The position numbers and the translations under genes were made by a program. From the NCBI GenBank assembly GCA_030620005.1, contig JAUXAJ010000189.1, positions 1 to 10,378 of the forward strand: DNA of 10,378 bases. The letters run 5' to 3'. Positions 1-6,589 of this stretch are shown here, in pieces. How positions within the stretch are numbered: position 1 is the first letter of the stretch; every line of letters starts with the position of its first letter. The stretch comes from Promethearchaeota archaeon. GTDB taxonomy: Archaea > Asgardarchaeota > Lokiarchaeia > Sigynarchaeales > SOKP01. Under the pieces are notes generated by a model. That model did no database searches. It had not been told where the DNA came from and was given only the letters and a program-made list of their open reading frames with translations.

Positions 1-1239
1 AATCTGATTTATAACATTATTTATCTTAGTAATTAAACTATGTTTTCTCTTAGGATCAAAGATTTCTTCTGCAATACGAATATTTCTACAAATAGATTTT
101 AATGCATCATCGTATTTTTTTTTCTTTCTTAATTCAGTTCCAATTTCTGTATTATTCTTTATTATCTCAAGGTATATCGAATCAATATTATTTTTGATTT
201 TTTTCTTTATTTGGTGTTTACAATCAGTTTTCTTCACTTTATTGGTTATAACTAAAGCTTCATTAAGAATTTCAACAGCTCTATTGAATAATTTTTGATT
301 TTTTAATTTATCTGCTTGATTTATTTTATAATTAATTTGAGAAAGAGAAGTTTCATCAATTAATTCTTCAATAAGACTAAAGTTTGGATTTCTTATTTCA
401 GTATCTGTGATTTTATCAAGGAGTTTTAATGAAATATTTATTAACTCAATAGATTTATCAAAATTGTTTTTGTAATTTAATATATTTACTTGAGTTTTTA
501 TCAAATTAATATCATATAAATATGTTTTCTTCATTTTTTCATTGATTTCTTTTAATATTTGGGATTTTTCTTGAGAATCGAACATTTTATGAGTTTTTTT
601 AAGAGCATTTTCATAATCAAAGAGAAGAAATTGGTAATCAATTACATTAGGTTTTAATTTTTCCTTTCTCCATTTCTTGAAACCTTGAGTTTCCTCACCT
701 TTCCATATAGACTTTTTTCCTGTTTCTTTCTCGAATTTATTATATATACTGTTAATCTCTGTATTACTATTTAATATAGCTTGCTTATTATTACCTTTAT
801 TAATTAATGACCTTATCTGATCTAACGACTCTATATTAAGTAAGTCTTTAATTTGATTGATTTTAGATTCAATAGTTCGGATTTCATTTATATTATGATT
901 AATAACAATATCTAATGAATTCTTATACATTTTAAGTGCATCATGGAGTTTTCCTTTTTTTAGATTAATATCTCCTTTTTTCACTAAATTTTTTTGCTTT
1001 TGCTTTTTATATGTTAGCAAAATTTCTCTTGCTTTTTTTTGCTTTTGCTTTTTATATGTTAGTAAATACAAGTAGATGCCCATAACTCCCCCAATAACGC
1101 CTAAAACGATAAGAGCAATAATACCAGCTAAATCCGGATTTGTTACAATCCCAATAAATATTATTTGTACTAAAAAAATCAATATAAACAACAAGCATAA
1201 ACAAGAAAAAATTTTACAAACCTCAGCAGGTTCACCCAT
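1..1239 (-). CDS. Membrane-anchored helical/TPR-like protein (partial, C-terminus outside the window)
   Basis: An uninterrupted minus-strand frame of 413 codons runs from an ATG at 1239 off the left edge, so the C-terminus is missing. The N-terminus (MGEPAEVCKIF) leads into two hydrophobic segments, about residues 8-33 and 38-61, then a very basic stretch. The rest is Lys/Asn/Glu/Ile-rich, apparently all helical and probably cytoplasmic. Residues about 90-115 (GDINLKKGKLHDALKMYKNS) look like a TPR-type helix pair, and a second such pattern (KLKNQKLFNRAVEILNEAL) lies further on. Known for the fold: TPR-like arrays bind proteins. Inferred: a membrane-tethered scaffold. No catalytic motif is visible. 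A TTTAAATA box on the minus strand at 1262-1269, about 27 bases upstream, suggests a leaderless transcript. The exact family is not recognised. Confidence 0.8.
   Translation of the reverse strand, partial: MGEPAEVCKIFSCLCLLFILIFLVQIIFIGIVTNPDLAGIIALIVLGVIGGVMGIYLYLLTYKKQKQKKAREILLTYKKQKQKNLVKKGDINLKKGKLHDALKMYKNSLDIVINHNINEIRTIESKINQIKDLLNIESLDQIRSLINKGNNKQAILNSNTEINSIYNKFEKETGKKSIWKGEETQGFKKWRKEKLKPNVIDYQFLLFDYENALKKTHKMFDSQEKSQILKEINEKMKKTYLYDINLIKTQVNILNYKNNFDKSIELINISLKLLDKITDTEIRNPNFSLIEELIDETSLSQINYKINQADKLKNQKLFNRAVEILNEALVITNKVKKTDCKHQIKKKIKNNIDSIYLEIIKNNTEIGTELRKKKKYDDALKSICRNIRIAEEIFDPKRKHSLITKINNVINQI
989..1062 (-). repeat. 45-bp in-frame partial tandem duplication inside the membrane-anchored protein gene
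   Basis: A 29-base tract at 989-1017 recurs at 1034-1062, offset by 45 bases. On the coding strand it gives the juxtamembrane motif LLTYKKQKQK twice, with AREI between the copies, so the duplication adds exactly 15 codons and keeps the frame. It looks like a recent slippage or duplication event that lengthens the basic linker directly after the second membrane segment. Confidence 0.85.
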
Positions 1240-1261
1240 AGTATACATAAGAAAATATTAG

Positions 1262-1269
1262 TATTTAAA
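1262..1269 (-). promoter_or_regulatory. TATA box for the leftward membrane/TPR-like gene
   Basis: The minus strand reads TTTAAATA here, the archaeal TATA consensus. It is centred about 27 bases upstream of the ATG at 1239, the spacing expected between a TATA box and the start site of a leaderless archaeal transcript. Confidence 0.5.
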
Positions 1270-1377
1270 TGTCAAGCAATAAACAATTATATTTCTTAAT
1301 TTATTATCAGTAATTTTTGAAGAATAATTCTTTCGAATAATTGAAGTGGAAACTTCTTGGACATCCTTATCAATCAA

Positions 1378-1542
1378 TTAGTTAATGATATTGACTGTAT
1401 TCTTAAGCATTTGCGAGAAGTTCTCGTTGAACACGCCTGTTTTATGTATTTTATTATGACTAACTCTCGCTTCGAATCGAATTTCTGGAGCTTCGGATGT
1501 TCTTGCTAAAGCAATTAAGTTCAATTCAATTTGATGATCTAT
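1378..1542 (-). pseudogene. Unidentified gene fragment with atypical base composition
   Basis: A minus-strand frame of 54 codons plus stop reads like protein (pieces include LIALARTSEAPEIRFEA and KTGVFNENFSQMLKN). It has no ATG; the best start is a TTG at 1524, and an in-frame stop lies just upstream of 1542. Codons such as GCG, TCG and CGA are used more than in the neighbouring genes, so this may be the tail of a transferred gene that lost its front. I do not recognise the family, and a chance open frame cannot be excluded. Confidence 0.3.
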
Positions 1543-1721
1543 TTAAATTTGACGCCATTTAAAATTCTTTTTTTCACACTTTCTATTTTGTCGTTTTAGA
1601 ATTTTTACTTGAACACAACTTTCGTATTTCATTGGTAGCAGGGTCAATAACGGGAAAGCAAGGGCAACTATAGTTGATAAAGAAAGCTAATCTCAAAAGA
1701 TTTTTAATAATTTAGTGGTAT

Positions 1722-2279
1722 ATGAATTATATGACTGAAAATGATTTAGCTCAATTTATTTTACCATCATTATCCGTGTTAACAGATGATTTTAATGTCT
1801 TAGTTAATGAAAAGGTTAAAGTGATGAGTGATTTCACTTTTTTAAGGGAAGAGAACAAGTATAAACTAGAGATAAGTTTTGCTGAGACGGATATAAGTAT
1901 TTATCGAGAAATTACTTTCAATAAATCTGACCCGACAATATTAAAACATTTTAAATTTTATCGTGATTCGCAAACAGACATTAATGTTATCAATGTTCCA
2001 TTTATAGTTATTGAATTAAAGAGAGGACGGTTCACGGTTGATTCAATTAGGGCTCGTAATGAGGTAGCACGGAAAATTAAAAGAATATTTCCGTTTTGTT
2101 CTTATATTTTACTTGGTGATCAAACAACAAAGAAGATAGAGACTGTATTTAGGCATGGAAAAAACTTCGATGATTTCTTTATTTATAAAGATTCTATAAC
2201 AAAAGAACAAATTGGAACCATCAGAAACACTTTTATAACCCCTTATATGAAGAATCTTAAGAATATCAATATATTATAG
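1722..2279 (+). CDS. Stand-alone PD-(D/E)XK nuclease-like protein (185 aa)
   Basis: The centre reads TDINVINVPFIVIELKRG, residues 85-102. It pairs an acidic residue (D86) with a hydrophobic strand ending E98-L-K100, the ExK half of the PD-(D/E)XK nuclease core. In restriction-enzyme-like families this is where Mg2+ and DNA are handled. Further helix/strand alternation follows (RARNEVARKIKRIFPFCSYILLGDQ, near residues 110-133), and the chain ends with a basic tail. No helicase, methylase or DNA-recognition domain is attached, and no methylase is nearby, so a complete restriction system is not supported. It could act in DNA repair, as a defence effector, or be an orphan. Two starts are possible: ATG at 1722 or ATG at 1731. 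The latter lies about 25 bases from a TATA-like tract near 1706. The fold call is moderate; the function is inferred. Confidence 0.7.
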   Translation: MNYMTENDLAQFILPSLSVLTDDFNVLVNEKVKVMSDFTFLREENKYKLEISFAETDISIYREITFNKSDPTILKHFKFYRDSQTDINVINVPFIVIELKRGRFTVDSIRARNEVARKIKRIFPFCSYILLGDQTTKKIETVFRHGKNFDDFFIYKDSITKEQIGTIRNTFITPYMKNLKNINIL

Positions 2280-2343
2280 TGCGGTTAAATCTGACACGTT
2301 CTAGTAAATGAGGAAGATTAGAATTAAAAGAATCAATTAAGGA

Positions 2344-2406
2344 ATGATAGAACTCTATCATTATTTAGGAGAATTAGAACATAAAGAAGGTGAACAAAAA
2401 GAATGA
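2344..2406 (+). CDS. Very small ORF (20 aa) translationally coupled to the next gene
   Basis: ATG at 2344 opens a 20-codon frame (MIELYHYLGELEHKEGEQKE) whose TGA overlaps the next ATG as ATGA at 2403-2406. The overlap is typical of coupled translation, and the Shine-Dalgarno for the next gene (GAAGGTGA) lies inside this frame. It may be a real leader-like micro-gene, the tail of a gene that has lost its front, or chance. An in-frame stop immediately upstream rules out a longer version. Confidence 0.25.
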   Translation: MIELYHYLGELEHKEGEQKE

Positions 2407-2570
2407 AATATAATGAAAATGACATTATAAACATATATAACAATGCTCTAGATTCTATTAACAATATATACAAAAAAGAAGTATTTTATAGAAATGCTAA
2501 TCTTGGTGTAAGTGGACAAATATTAGAAGATATCATTTATTATTACACCGTAAAAGCTTTCAAAGAATAA
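2403..2570 (+). CDS. Small orphan protein (55 aa)
   Basis: ATG at 2403 is preceded by a good Shine-Dalgarno (GAAGGTGA at about 2386-2393), which supports genuine translation. The product starts MKYNENDIINIYNNALDSIN and ends with the patterned segment LGVSGQILEDIIYYYTVKAF. It is soluble, mixed-charge and probably helical. The ending looks abrupt, as in the front part of a longer enzyme cut short by a stop, but no downstream continuation is evident. It lies after the PD-(D/E)XK-like gene in the same direction, so co-transcription is possible. Family not recognised. Confidence 0.5.
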   Translation: MKYNENDIINIYNNALDSINNIYKKEVFYRNANLGVSGQILEDIIYYYTVKAFKE

Positions 2571-2678
2571 ATGATTGAATATATAAATCTTTTATTTAGG
2601 ATTAAACCTACTTTATACAAGATCATTATCTTCTCCTAAAAATTAAGTATTAAAAAGAAAATAGTCTATTATTATAAT

Positions 2679-2861
2679 ATGAAATGCAATTTTTGTTTAG
2701 AAAATGAAGCCATATTAAACTTAGGAGATAAATATTCCATAACAATTCTGGGAGACAATACATTTAATGAAAAAGCATGGGCTTGTGAGGATTGTCACCA
2801 GAAATTTAAAAATCAAAAATATTTAGATTCAAAAAAAGGATTTAGAATCTTTTATCCATAA
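2679..2861 (+). CDS. Small double-CxxC zinc-binding protein (60 aa)
   Basis: MKCNFCLENEA places C3 and C6 at the extreme N-terminus, and ACEDCHQKF gives a second CxxC (C36, C39). Two CxxC knuckles about 30 residues apart are the classic four-cysteine zinc ribbon, and the whole 60-residue chain is little more than that fold. Such mini-ribbons usually bind nucleic acid or protein partners; the partner here is unknown. A TATTAAAAAG tract about 28 bases upstream of the ATG and the lack of a Shine-Dalgarno suggest a leaderless transcript. Confidence 0.65.
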   Translation: MKCNFCLENEAILNLGDKYSITILGDNTFNEKAWACEDCHQKFKNQKYLDSKKGFRIFYP

Positions 2862-2961
2862 TATTTCAAATACAATTCACATTTTCTTAGAAAAATGGAA
2901 TTAAGAAAAAATAGTAATATTAATTTGTATTACATTTTGGAATGGTATTTTCAGGGTAGGG

Positions 2962-2983
2962 GCGATACGACACCAACTATCGC
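2962..2983. other. Short hairpin 3' of the HEPN-like gene
   Basis: GCGATA and TATCGC form a perfect 6-bp inverted repeat around a 10-base loop, in a locally G+C-rich patch just beyond the stop of the leftward HEPN-like gene. It could fold in that gene's 3' end. There is no T-run after it on the minus strand, so it is not a standard intrinsic terminator. Confidence 0.4.
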
Positions 2984-2995
2984 GATTAATAAGAA

Positions 2996-4186
2996 TTATT
3001 TAAGGGAATTAATTATTTCTGAATGTATATCTTCAGAGGTGTTTTCTTTTATATACTTTATGAAACATTCTAAATTACAGAAGGTTTTTGGTTTGTTAAT
3101 TTTATGCTTTATATGATACAATTTGTCTAATTTTTCATCCCTCTTCTTAATCTCAATTTGAACAATTGGAACTCTAACTCTATCTTCTTCTCCTTGGGTT
3201 ATTTCTTTCATACAATATGGGCATTTTTCAAGTAAATACATTGATCCAGACCTATAATCAGTGAAAAATTGAGGTTTGTCTTCTTTCTTTTTAGCTTGTG
3301 TAGTTGGTTTCTTTTTAGTTCTTATCATTAAGGGAAAAATACAAAATATTTGAGAAAGTAAACATAACAAATAGGTCAAATCCCATCTTAACTTCAATTC
3401 ATTCTTACTTTTAATTACTCCAATGTAATCACCCTTCATACTCCTTTCAATAGCCACAAGTTCCCCCCAATTGAAACAATTACCATTAAATATTAAACTG
3501 AGGTGAGAAATAGCATTTCTAGATTTTCTGTATAACATTAGATCTCCTTTAGGTTTATTATCAAATATCACAGTTTTATCCCCAAAGAGTTTTTGAAGCA
3601 TTGAATTACTTTTTTTATAAGCTTCATATAATAATTCAAGTTTTGGGATTTCTTCCCTATTTTCAATAGAATCCTTTAAAAGCGTAAAGGAATAAAACAC
3701 TTCTTTAATTAAAATCGCATAGCTTACACATTCTTTCTTTTGCTCTTCACTTAGATCCTTTATATTCTTATTGAATAAAATCTGAGAGATAATATTTATG
3801 GGATCATCTTTAGTTGCAACGACACCATTGAATATCATTGCTCCATCAAAGATAGCACTGTATTCAGTTTTCCAATTCTTAAATATTTTATTTTCAAATC
3901 CTTTAGTAATATTTTCTAAAATCGGAGAAATATCATCAGATCTTAGAAGTAGAATGATTAGATTTTTCAGTTGATATATTAAATCAAGTTCTAATTTATC
4001 GAGCTCTGACATTTTAGTTTGAAAAATTCTCTCAATGATACTTGATGATTGGTTAATTTCTTCCTCAGTTGGATTTAAATCTTTAAAATGTTGCGTGGGC
4101 AAATGCATAGAAAATTTAGGAATGATATCCATAACTGCAAATCCCATATAACCTTTTGATCGAGTTCCAAATATAATTTTATCCAT
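2996..4186 (-). CDS. HEPN-like protein with C-terminal zinc site (396 aa)
   Basis: A single open frame starts at ATG 4186. The central half is helical, and residues 220-230 read RKSRNAISHLS, giving R223-N-x3-H228. This is the R-x4-H signature of HEPN domains, many of which are metal-independent RNases in toxin-antitoxin, abortive-infection and CRISPR systems. The helices before it (about 150-205) suit the long hairpin preceding this motif in HEPN folds. Residues about 268-288 are very hydrophobic and could be a buried helix or membrane segment. The C-terminus has CPYC (C322, C325) and CNLEC (C370, C374), a likely zinc-binding treble clef or ribbon. The gene stands alone, with no nucleotidyltransferase or small antitoxin beside it. 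A TATA-like tract lies near 4211-4220, and a foldable element lies just upstream. Alternative: a non-catalytic helical protein with a chance R-x4-H. Confidence 0.65.
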   Translation of the reverse strand: MDKIIFGTRSKGYMGFAVMDIIPKFSMHLPTQHFKDLNPTEEEINQSSSIIERIFQTKMSELDKLELDLIYQLKNLIILLLRSDDISPILENITKGFENKIFKNWKTEYSAIFDGAMIFNGVVATKDDPINIISQILFNKNIKDLSEEQKKECVSYAILIKEVFYSFTLLKDSIENREEIPKLELLYEAYKKSNSMLQKLFGDKTVIFDNKPKGDLMLYRKSRNAISHLSLIFNGNCFNWGELVAIERSMKGDYIGVIKSKNELKLRWDLTYLLCLLSQIFCIFPLMIRTKKKPTTQAKKKEDKPQFFTDYRSGSMYLLEKCPYCMKEITQGEEDRVRVPIVQIEIKKRDEKLDKLYHIKHKINKPKTFCNLECFIKYIKENTSEDIHSEIINSLK

Positions 4187-4221
4187 AATATCACTTAAAT
4201 TTTATCTTAAACTAAAATAAA

Positions 4222-4279
4222 CACCACAGAAATATATGCTTTTCCCCATTTCCCCCATAATTGGGGTCTCGCCGTGGTG
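4222..4279. other. Compact G+C-rich foldable element upstream of the HEPN-like gene
   Basis: Nested inverted repeats stand out in AT-rich surroundings. The outer arms are CACCAC (4222-4227) and GTGGTG (4274-4279). Inside is a perfect CCCCA-TAAT-TGGGG hairpin (4253-4266). The element sits about 35 bases upstream of the start of the leftward HEPN-like gene, overlapping or just preceding its promoter. It could be a small RNA, a leader structure, a protein-binding site, or the end of a mobile element. It does not match a riboswitch or ribozyme that I can name. Confidence 0.4.
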
Positions 4280-4318
4280 CTCTCCATTACTCGGGAAAAT
4301 TATCCATAAAGAATACAT

Positions 4319-4435
4319 TTACTCATCCATTTGTTCTTCAATAAGTCTTAGCAAATAATTTATTGAGCTATGAGTTATATAATCCTTTAACCTTAATTTA
4401 TCTAAAATTTTCCATTCGGTATTAGAACTATCTCC
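4319..4435 (-). pseudogene. C-terminal remnant of a leftward gene
   Basis: The minus strand carries 38 codons plus stop that read convincingly as a protein tail: EWKILDKLRLKDYI, then SSINYLLRLIEEQMDE. There is no start codon, and a stop lies just upstream at 4436-4438. That is where base composition changes into the G+C-richer rightward membrane-protein fragment. This suggests a gene whose front was replaced by inserted DNA. It runs in the same direction as the HEPN-like gene and could once have been its upstream neighbour. Family unknown. Confidence 0.4.
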
Positions 4436-4457
4436 TCATTATTTTCGGTCGTTAGAA

Positions 4458-4727
4458 ATGTTCGTATCGAACTTGCGGTTGGCAACGATTCCTTTTATTG
4501 CGTTTGGATTTACTTTTCTCGCCATGGTCTTGTTTCAAGTTAAAGAAGCGTTCCAACCTTTTACGAGCTTGGGAATCGCCTGTTCCTTTGCGCTTACCGC
4601 TATTGGGGCGTTTCTTTACTACAATTTCTACAAGAAAAAATTCTTATGTGAAAATAAAATTAAAATAGTTTTTGATCTAGATGGTGAGATGTTATTTTAT
4701 CCAACGAAATCAAAAAAGTCTTGTTAA
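4458..4727 (+). CDS. Short two-helix membrane protein, probably a fragment (89 aa)
   Basis: Two hydrophobic segments, about residues 8-27 and 36-56, are followed by a basic YNFYKKK juxtamembrane motif and a short hydrophilic tail. The first ~60 codons use G+C-richer codons (TCG, GCG, CGG, ACG), while the last ~30 are AT-rich like the host background, so the frame may be a chimera. No Shine-Dalgarno precedes the ATG, and the frame is open upstream of it, consistent with a piece of a longer membrane protein. No family recognised. It converges on the Bles03-like gene, with a hairpin at its stop codon. Confidence 0.4.
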   Translation: MFVSNLRLATIPFIAFGFTFLAMVLFQVKEAFQPFTSLGIACSFALTAIGAFLYYNFYKKKFLCENKIKIVFDLDGEMLFYPTKSKKSC

Positions 4728-4758
4728 ATTTGGTGTCAGACAATGTATGACACAAATT
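4727..4758. terminator. Hairpin between convergent genes, possible bidirectional terminator
   Basis: AATTTG(G)TGTCA pairs with TGACACAAATT around a 9-base loop, giving about 11 bp with one bulged G, followed rightward by T-rich sequence (TATTATTTTTA). It begins at the stop codon of the rightward membrane-protein ORF and ends 9 bases before the stop of the leftward Bles03-like gene, so it is well placed to end both transcripts. Confidence 0.5.
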
Positions 4759-4766
4759 TATTATTT

Positions 4767-5339
4767 TTAACTTATATAACGCGTAACCCTATTTAGCTTA
4801 AAATCTTTTTTATTGTCTGAATAGATACCAAGAATAGTGTAAATGTCTGGCTTATAATTTAATCCCTTGTTTATACCAATTTGTCTTAAAATTTCTCTTG
4901 TATCCATAACATTTTCTTTATCAAGATAATTTTTAGTATAAACACAAATTACATGTGTTCCTTTTGCTGCCCAGGGATGTCCCAATGTTGATACTTTAGC
5001 ATTCCATATTTTACCTTTAGTTGCTAATTTTTCAATATTCTCCCAGAGTCCATCAACCTTTTCTTTTTGAATAAAAATTAACCACTTCCCTGATAAAAGA
5101 TTAATTTTTAATGCAATATCATCAATTAGCGTTTCATTCATTTCCAAAGGCTTACCGGTTTTTTTATTAACCAAAATCCTCCTTCGTTTAGAATCCAATT
5201 GAAAAGTTATCTCATTCGACCTATTTCTTAAAAGATTTCTTATCTCATTCTCATTACGTGTCATTAATTTCTTTTCAGCCTCATTTAGTTGACCTTTTGT
5301 TCTTATCCACAAAATTGTTGTTTCATCTGAAGGTTTCAT
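4767..5339 (-). CDS. Bles03 / DUF1917-like protein (eIF4E-like fold)
   Basis: The C-terminal two-thirds carries the hallmarks of the Bles03 (DUF1917) family: SGKWLIFIQKEKVDGLWENI (starting near residue 83), then HVICVYTKNYLDKENVM and YKPDIYTILGIYSDN (near 162-176). The human member, Bles03, has a fold resembling the cap-binding factor eIF4E, and database names for prokaryotic members mention a putative phosphothreonine lyase domain. The biochemical role is not settled. The N-terminal ~75 residues are charged and helical. The ATG at 5339 gives 190 residues; an in-frame TTG at 5351 would add four. A TATA-like tract on the minus strand (about 5371-5386) and no strong Shine-Dalgarno suggest a short or absent leader. 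The gene faces away from the TPR/Cse1 fragments and converges on the membrane ORF. Family assignment is confident; function is not. Confidence 0.8.
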   Translation of the reverse strand: MKPSDETTILWIRTKGQLNEAEKKLMTRNENEIRNLLRNRSNEITFQLDSKRRRILVNKKTGKPLEMNETLIDDIALKINLLSGKWLIFIQKEKVDGLWENIEKLATKGKIWNAKVSTLGHPWAAKGTHVICVYTKNYLDKENVMDTREILRQIGINKGLNYKPDIYTILGIYSDNKKDFKLNRVTRYIS

Positions 5340-5489
5340 TTCTTGTTCCAATATCTACTTTTTGGAGAATCTATACTTTTTTAATTGTTAAATTGTCTTG
5401 AACATAAAAAATATCAAATACAGGTATAAAAAGTTAACTTAAAAATTCCAGTAGAAGCAAGAAAATTATTTGAAGAAGCTAAGAAATAT

Positions 5490-5687
5490 ATGGAAAGTAT
5501 TAAGCTATATAAAGCCTTTGAGCTTTTACGACAAGTTTTAGAAATTGCTCCGAATTATCAGGAAGCAAAAAGTGCCATCAATTTTGTCTGCAAAAAGATT
5601 TTGGAGTCAAATCAAAAATGGGTAGAAATAGCTAAAAAAATAAAAAATGCATCAAATTCTAAAGATTTAACTGGTAGATCGGTATAA
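5490..5687 (+). CDS. TPR-type helical fragment (65 aa), probably truncated at both ends
   Basis: The peptide LYKAFELLRQVLEIAPNYQEA is a typical TPR helix pair, so protein-binding scaffold material is a fair call. Coding character extends upstream of the ATG in the same frame (IPVEARKLFEEAKKY, back to a stop at 5427), but no standard start codon is found there, which suggests the original front is missing. At the other end the final residues (TGRSV) are read from sequence that, in another frame, belongs to the Cse1-like fragment starting near 5671. The frame therefore ends by running into foreign DNA. It may still be expressed as a short protein; equally it is a pseudogene. Confidence 0.45.
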   Translation: MESIKLYKAFELLRQVLEIAPNYQEAKSAINFVCKKILESNQKWVEIAKKIKNASNSKDLTGRSV

Positions 5688-6228
5688 TTTGTTAGAGAAA
5701 CCTTGGATCGACGTCATTAGTAACGACGGGATTCAATCTTTTGGCATCGAAGAAGTCTTGTTAAACGCTCACGAAATAACAGACATTTTCGATAGCACGC
5801 CTTTAATGAAATACGGAGTCTATCGATTCTTAGTAGCGTTTGTTTCTGACGCGTTAAATATATCTGACACTAATAGTATTGTCGCTTTTTTTCAAGAAGG
5901 AAAATTCCCATCAGAAACAATAGAAGGTTACTGCGAAACGCACGGTCGTAAGTTCTTCTTATTTAGCGATGCAGACCCGTTTTACCAAAATATCAAGCTT
6001 AAAAAACTAAAAAAGACCAATTATATCTCAAGTTTATTCCATCATCTCCCGCAAGGAAGAAATCCCATTTTCTTTCACGATGTCTTTGAGGACGAACAAT
6101 GCATATCGCCATCACTATGCACCAGAGCAATTATCACCTTGAGCCCGTTTTGTATCGGGTTGGGCGTCAGTCATTATACTTCGGAAAGAAAAAGGGTTAA
6201 TGCTCATGACCGTTCTAGTACGATTTAA
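5671..6228 (+). pseudogene. casA: Orphan N-terminal fragment of type I-E Cascade large subunit Cse1 (CasA/Cas8e)
   Basis: The frame reads YNLLEKPWIDV, followed by EEVLLNAHEITDIFDSTPL, then KFPSETIEGY, FSDADPFYQ, SSLFHHLPQGRNPIFF and GLGVSHYTS. This order matches the N-terminal third of Cse1 proteins (NLLxEPWIPV, the AHEI helix, the FPxExIExY segment, the PFYQ motif, the LPxGxNP loop). In Cascade, Cse1 helps recognise the PAM and recruits Cas3. Family members are around 500 residues; only about 180 remain here, so the C-terminal part is absent. The homology begins upstream of the first usable start (TTG 5689): YNL lies in frame before it and the ancestral ATG is missing, with a stop at 5668. 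After GLGVSHYTS the sequence diverges and stops. Codons are G+C-richer than in neighbours. No other cas gene or CRISPR repeat is visible. It is almost certainly non-functional in interference. Confidence 0.8.
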
Positions 6229-6456
6229 TTATATTTATACATACTAGGGCTGTAGACATATTATAATGCTTATTACACTGCATTTTCTAATTTTTTTGAT
6301 AATAAGACTTTACGCCCCCATTACGCATTTTAAGACTTGGATGTATATGTGTAATTTACACGCTGATCGTATCTAAATATAACTTTCATTTGAAAATATT
6401 AAACATTTTTACTCTTTTTTCTTTTAGCACGTAAAACACCCTAAAATTAAATAAAA

Positions 6457-6480
6457 TTTTGTTTGATATTTTGTTTGATA
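6457..6480. repeat. 12-bp perfect tandem duplication
   Basis: The unit TTTTGTTTGATA occurs twice in direct succession and is followed by the first four bases of a third copy. It looks like replication slippage and lies about 40 bases before a larger tandem duplication. Confidence 0.8.
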
Positions 6481-6517
6481 TTTTCTTCCCACTTTAAATT
6501 TAAAGTTTTTGGAAAGT

Positions 6518-6589
6518 TTGCCATGAGCGTTTCAAACATTCTCGCTTCTTCGATTGCCATGAGCGTTTCAAACATTCTCGCTTCTTCGA
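6518..6589. repeat. 36-bp perfect tandem duplication
   Basis: A 36-base unit beginning TTGCCATGAGCG and ending CTTCTTCGA is present twice without mismatch. The identity implies a recent event or conversion. Each copy contains an in-frame ATG and encodes AMSVSNILASS(I), so the duplication extends an open frame by 12 codons. The unit is markedly G+C-richer than the flanks. Confidence 0.9.

Larger units (their letters stand above)
1240..1721. other. Gene-poor stretch with short decayed coding pieces
   Basis: No convincing intact gene lies in these 480 bases. Three things are visible. A 55-codon minus frame (1378-1542) has its own entry. An imperfect palindrome CGAGAA-G-TTCTCG sits near 1414-1426. 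A plus-strand open stretch near 1560-1675 could encode a peptide containing LVAGSITGKQGQL but has no start codon. Base composition shifts to higher G+C in parts of 1400-1510 and 1625-1670 compared with the flanks. The last 30 bases contain an AT-rich TATA-like tract (near 1700-1710) that probably serves the gene at 1722. Confidence 0.4.

Noticed and set aside
1076..1261. Rightward 61-codon ORF
   Set aside because: It is the antisense shadow of the N-terminal membrane segments of the leftward gene at 1-1239.
2543..2626. Leftward 27-codon ORF with a good-looking GGAG site before its ATG
   Set aside because: Too short, Ile/Leu/Phe-rich, and overlaps the end of the better supported rightward 55-aa gene.
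2895..3116. Rightward ORF of 73 codons
   Set aside because: More than half lies antisense to the 3' end of the HEPN-like gene, which has far better coding character. No Shine-Dalgarno or TATA box supports it.
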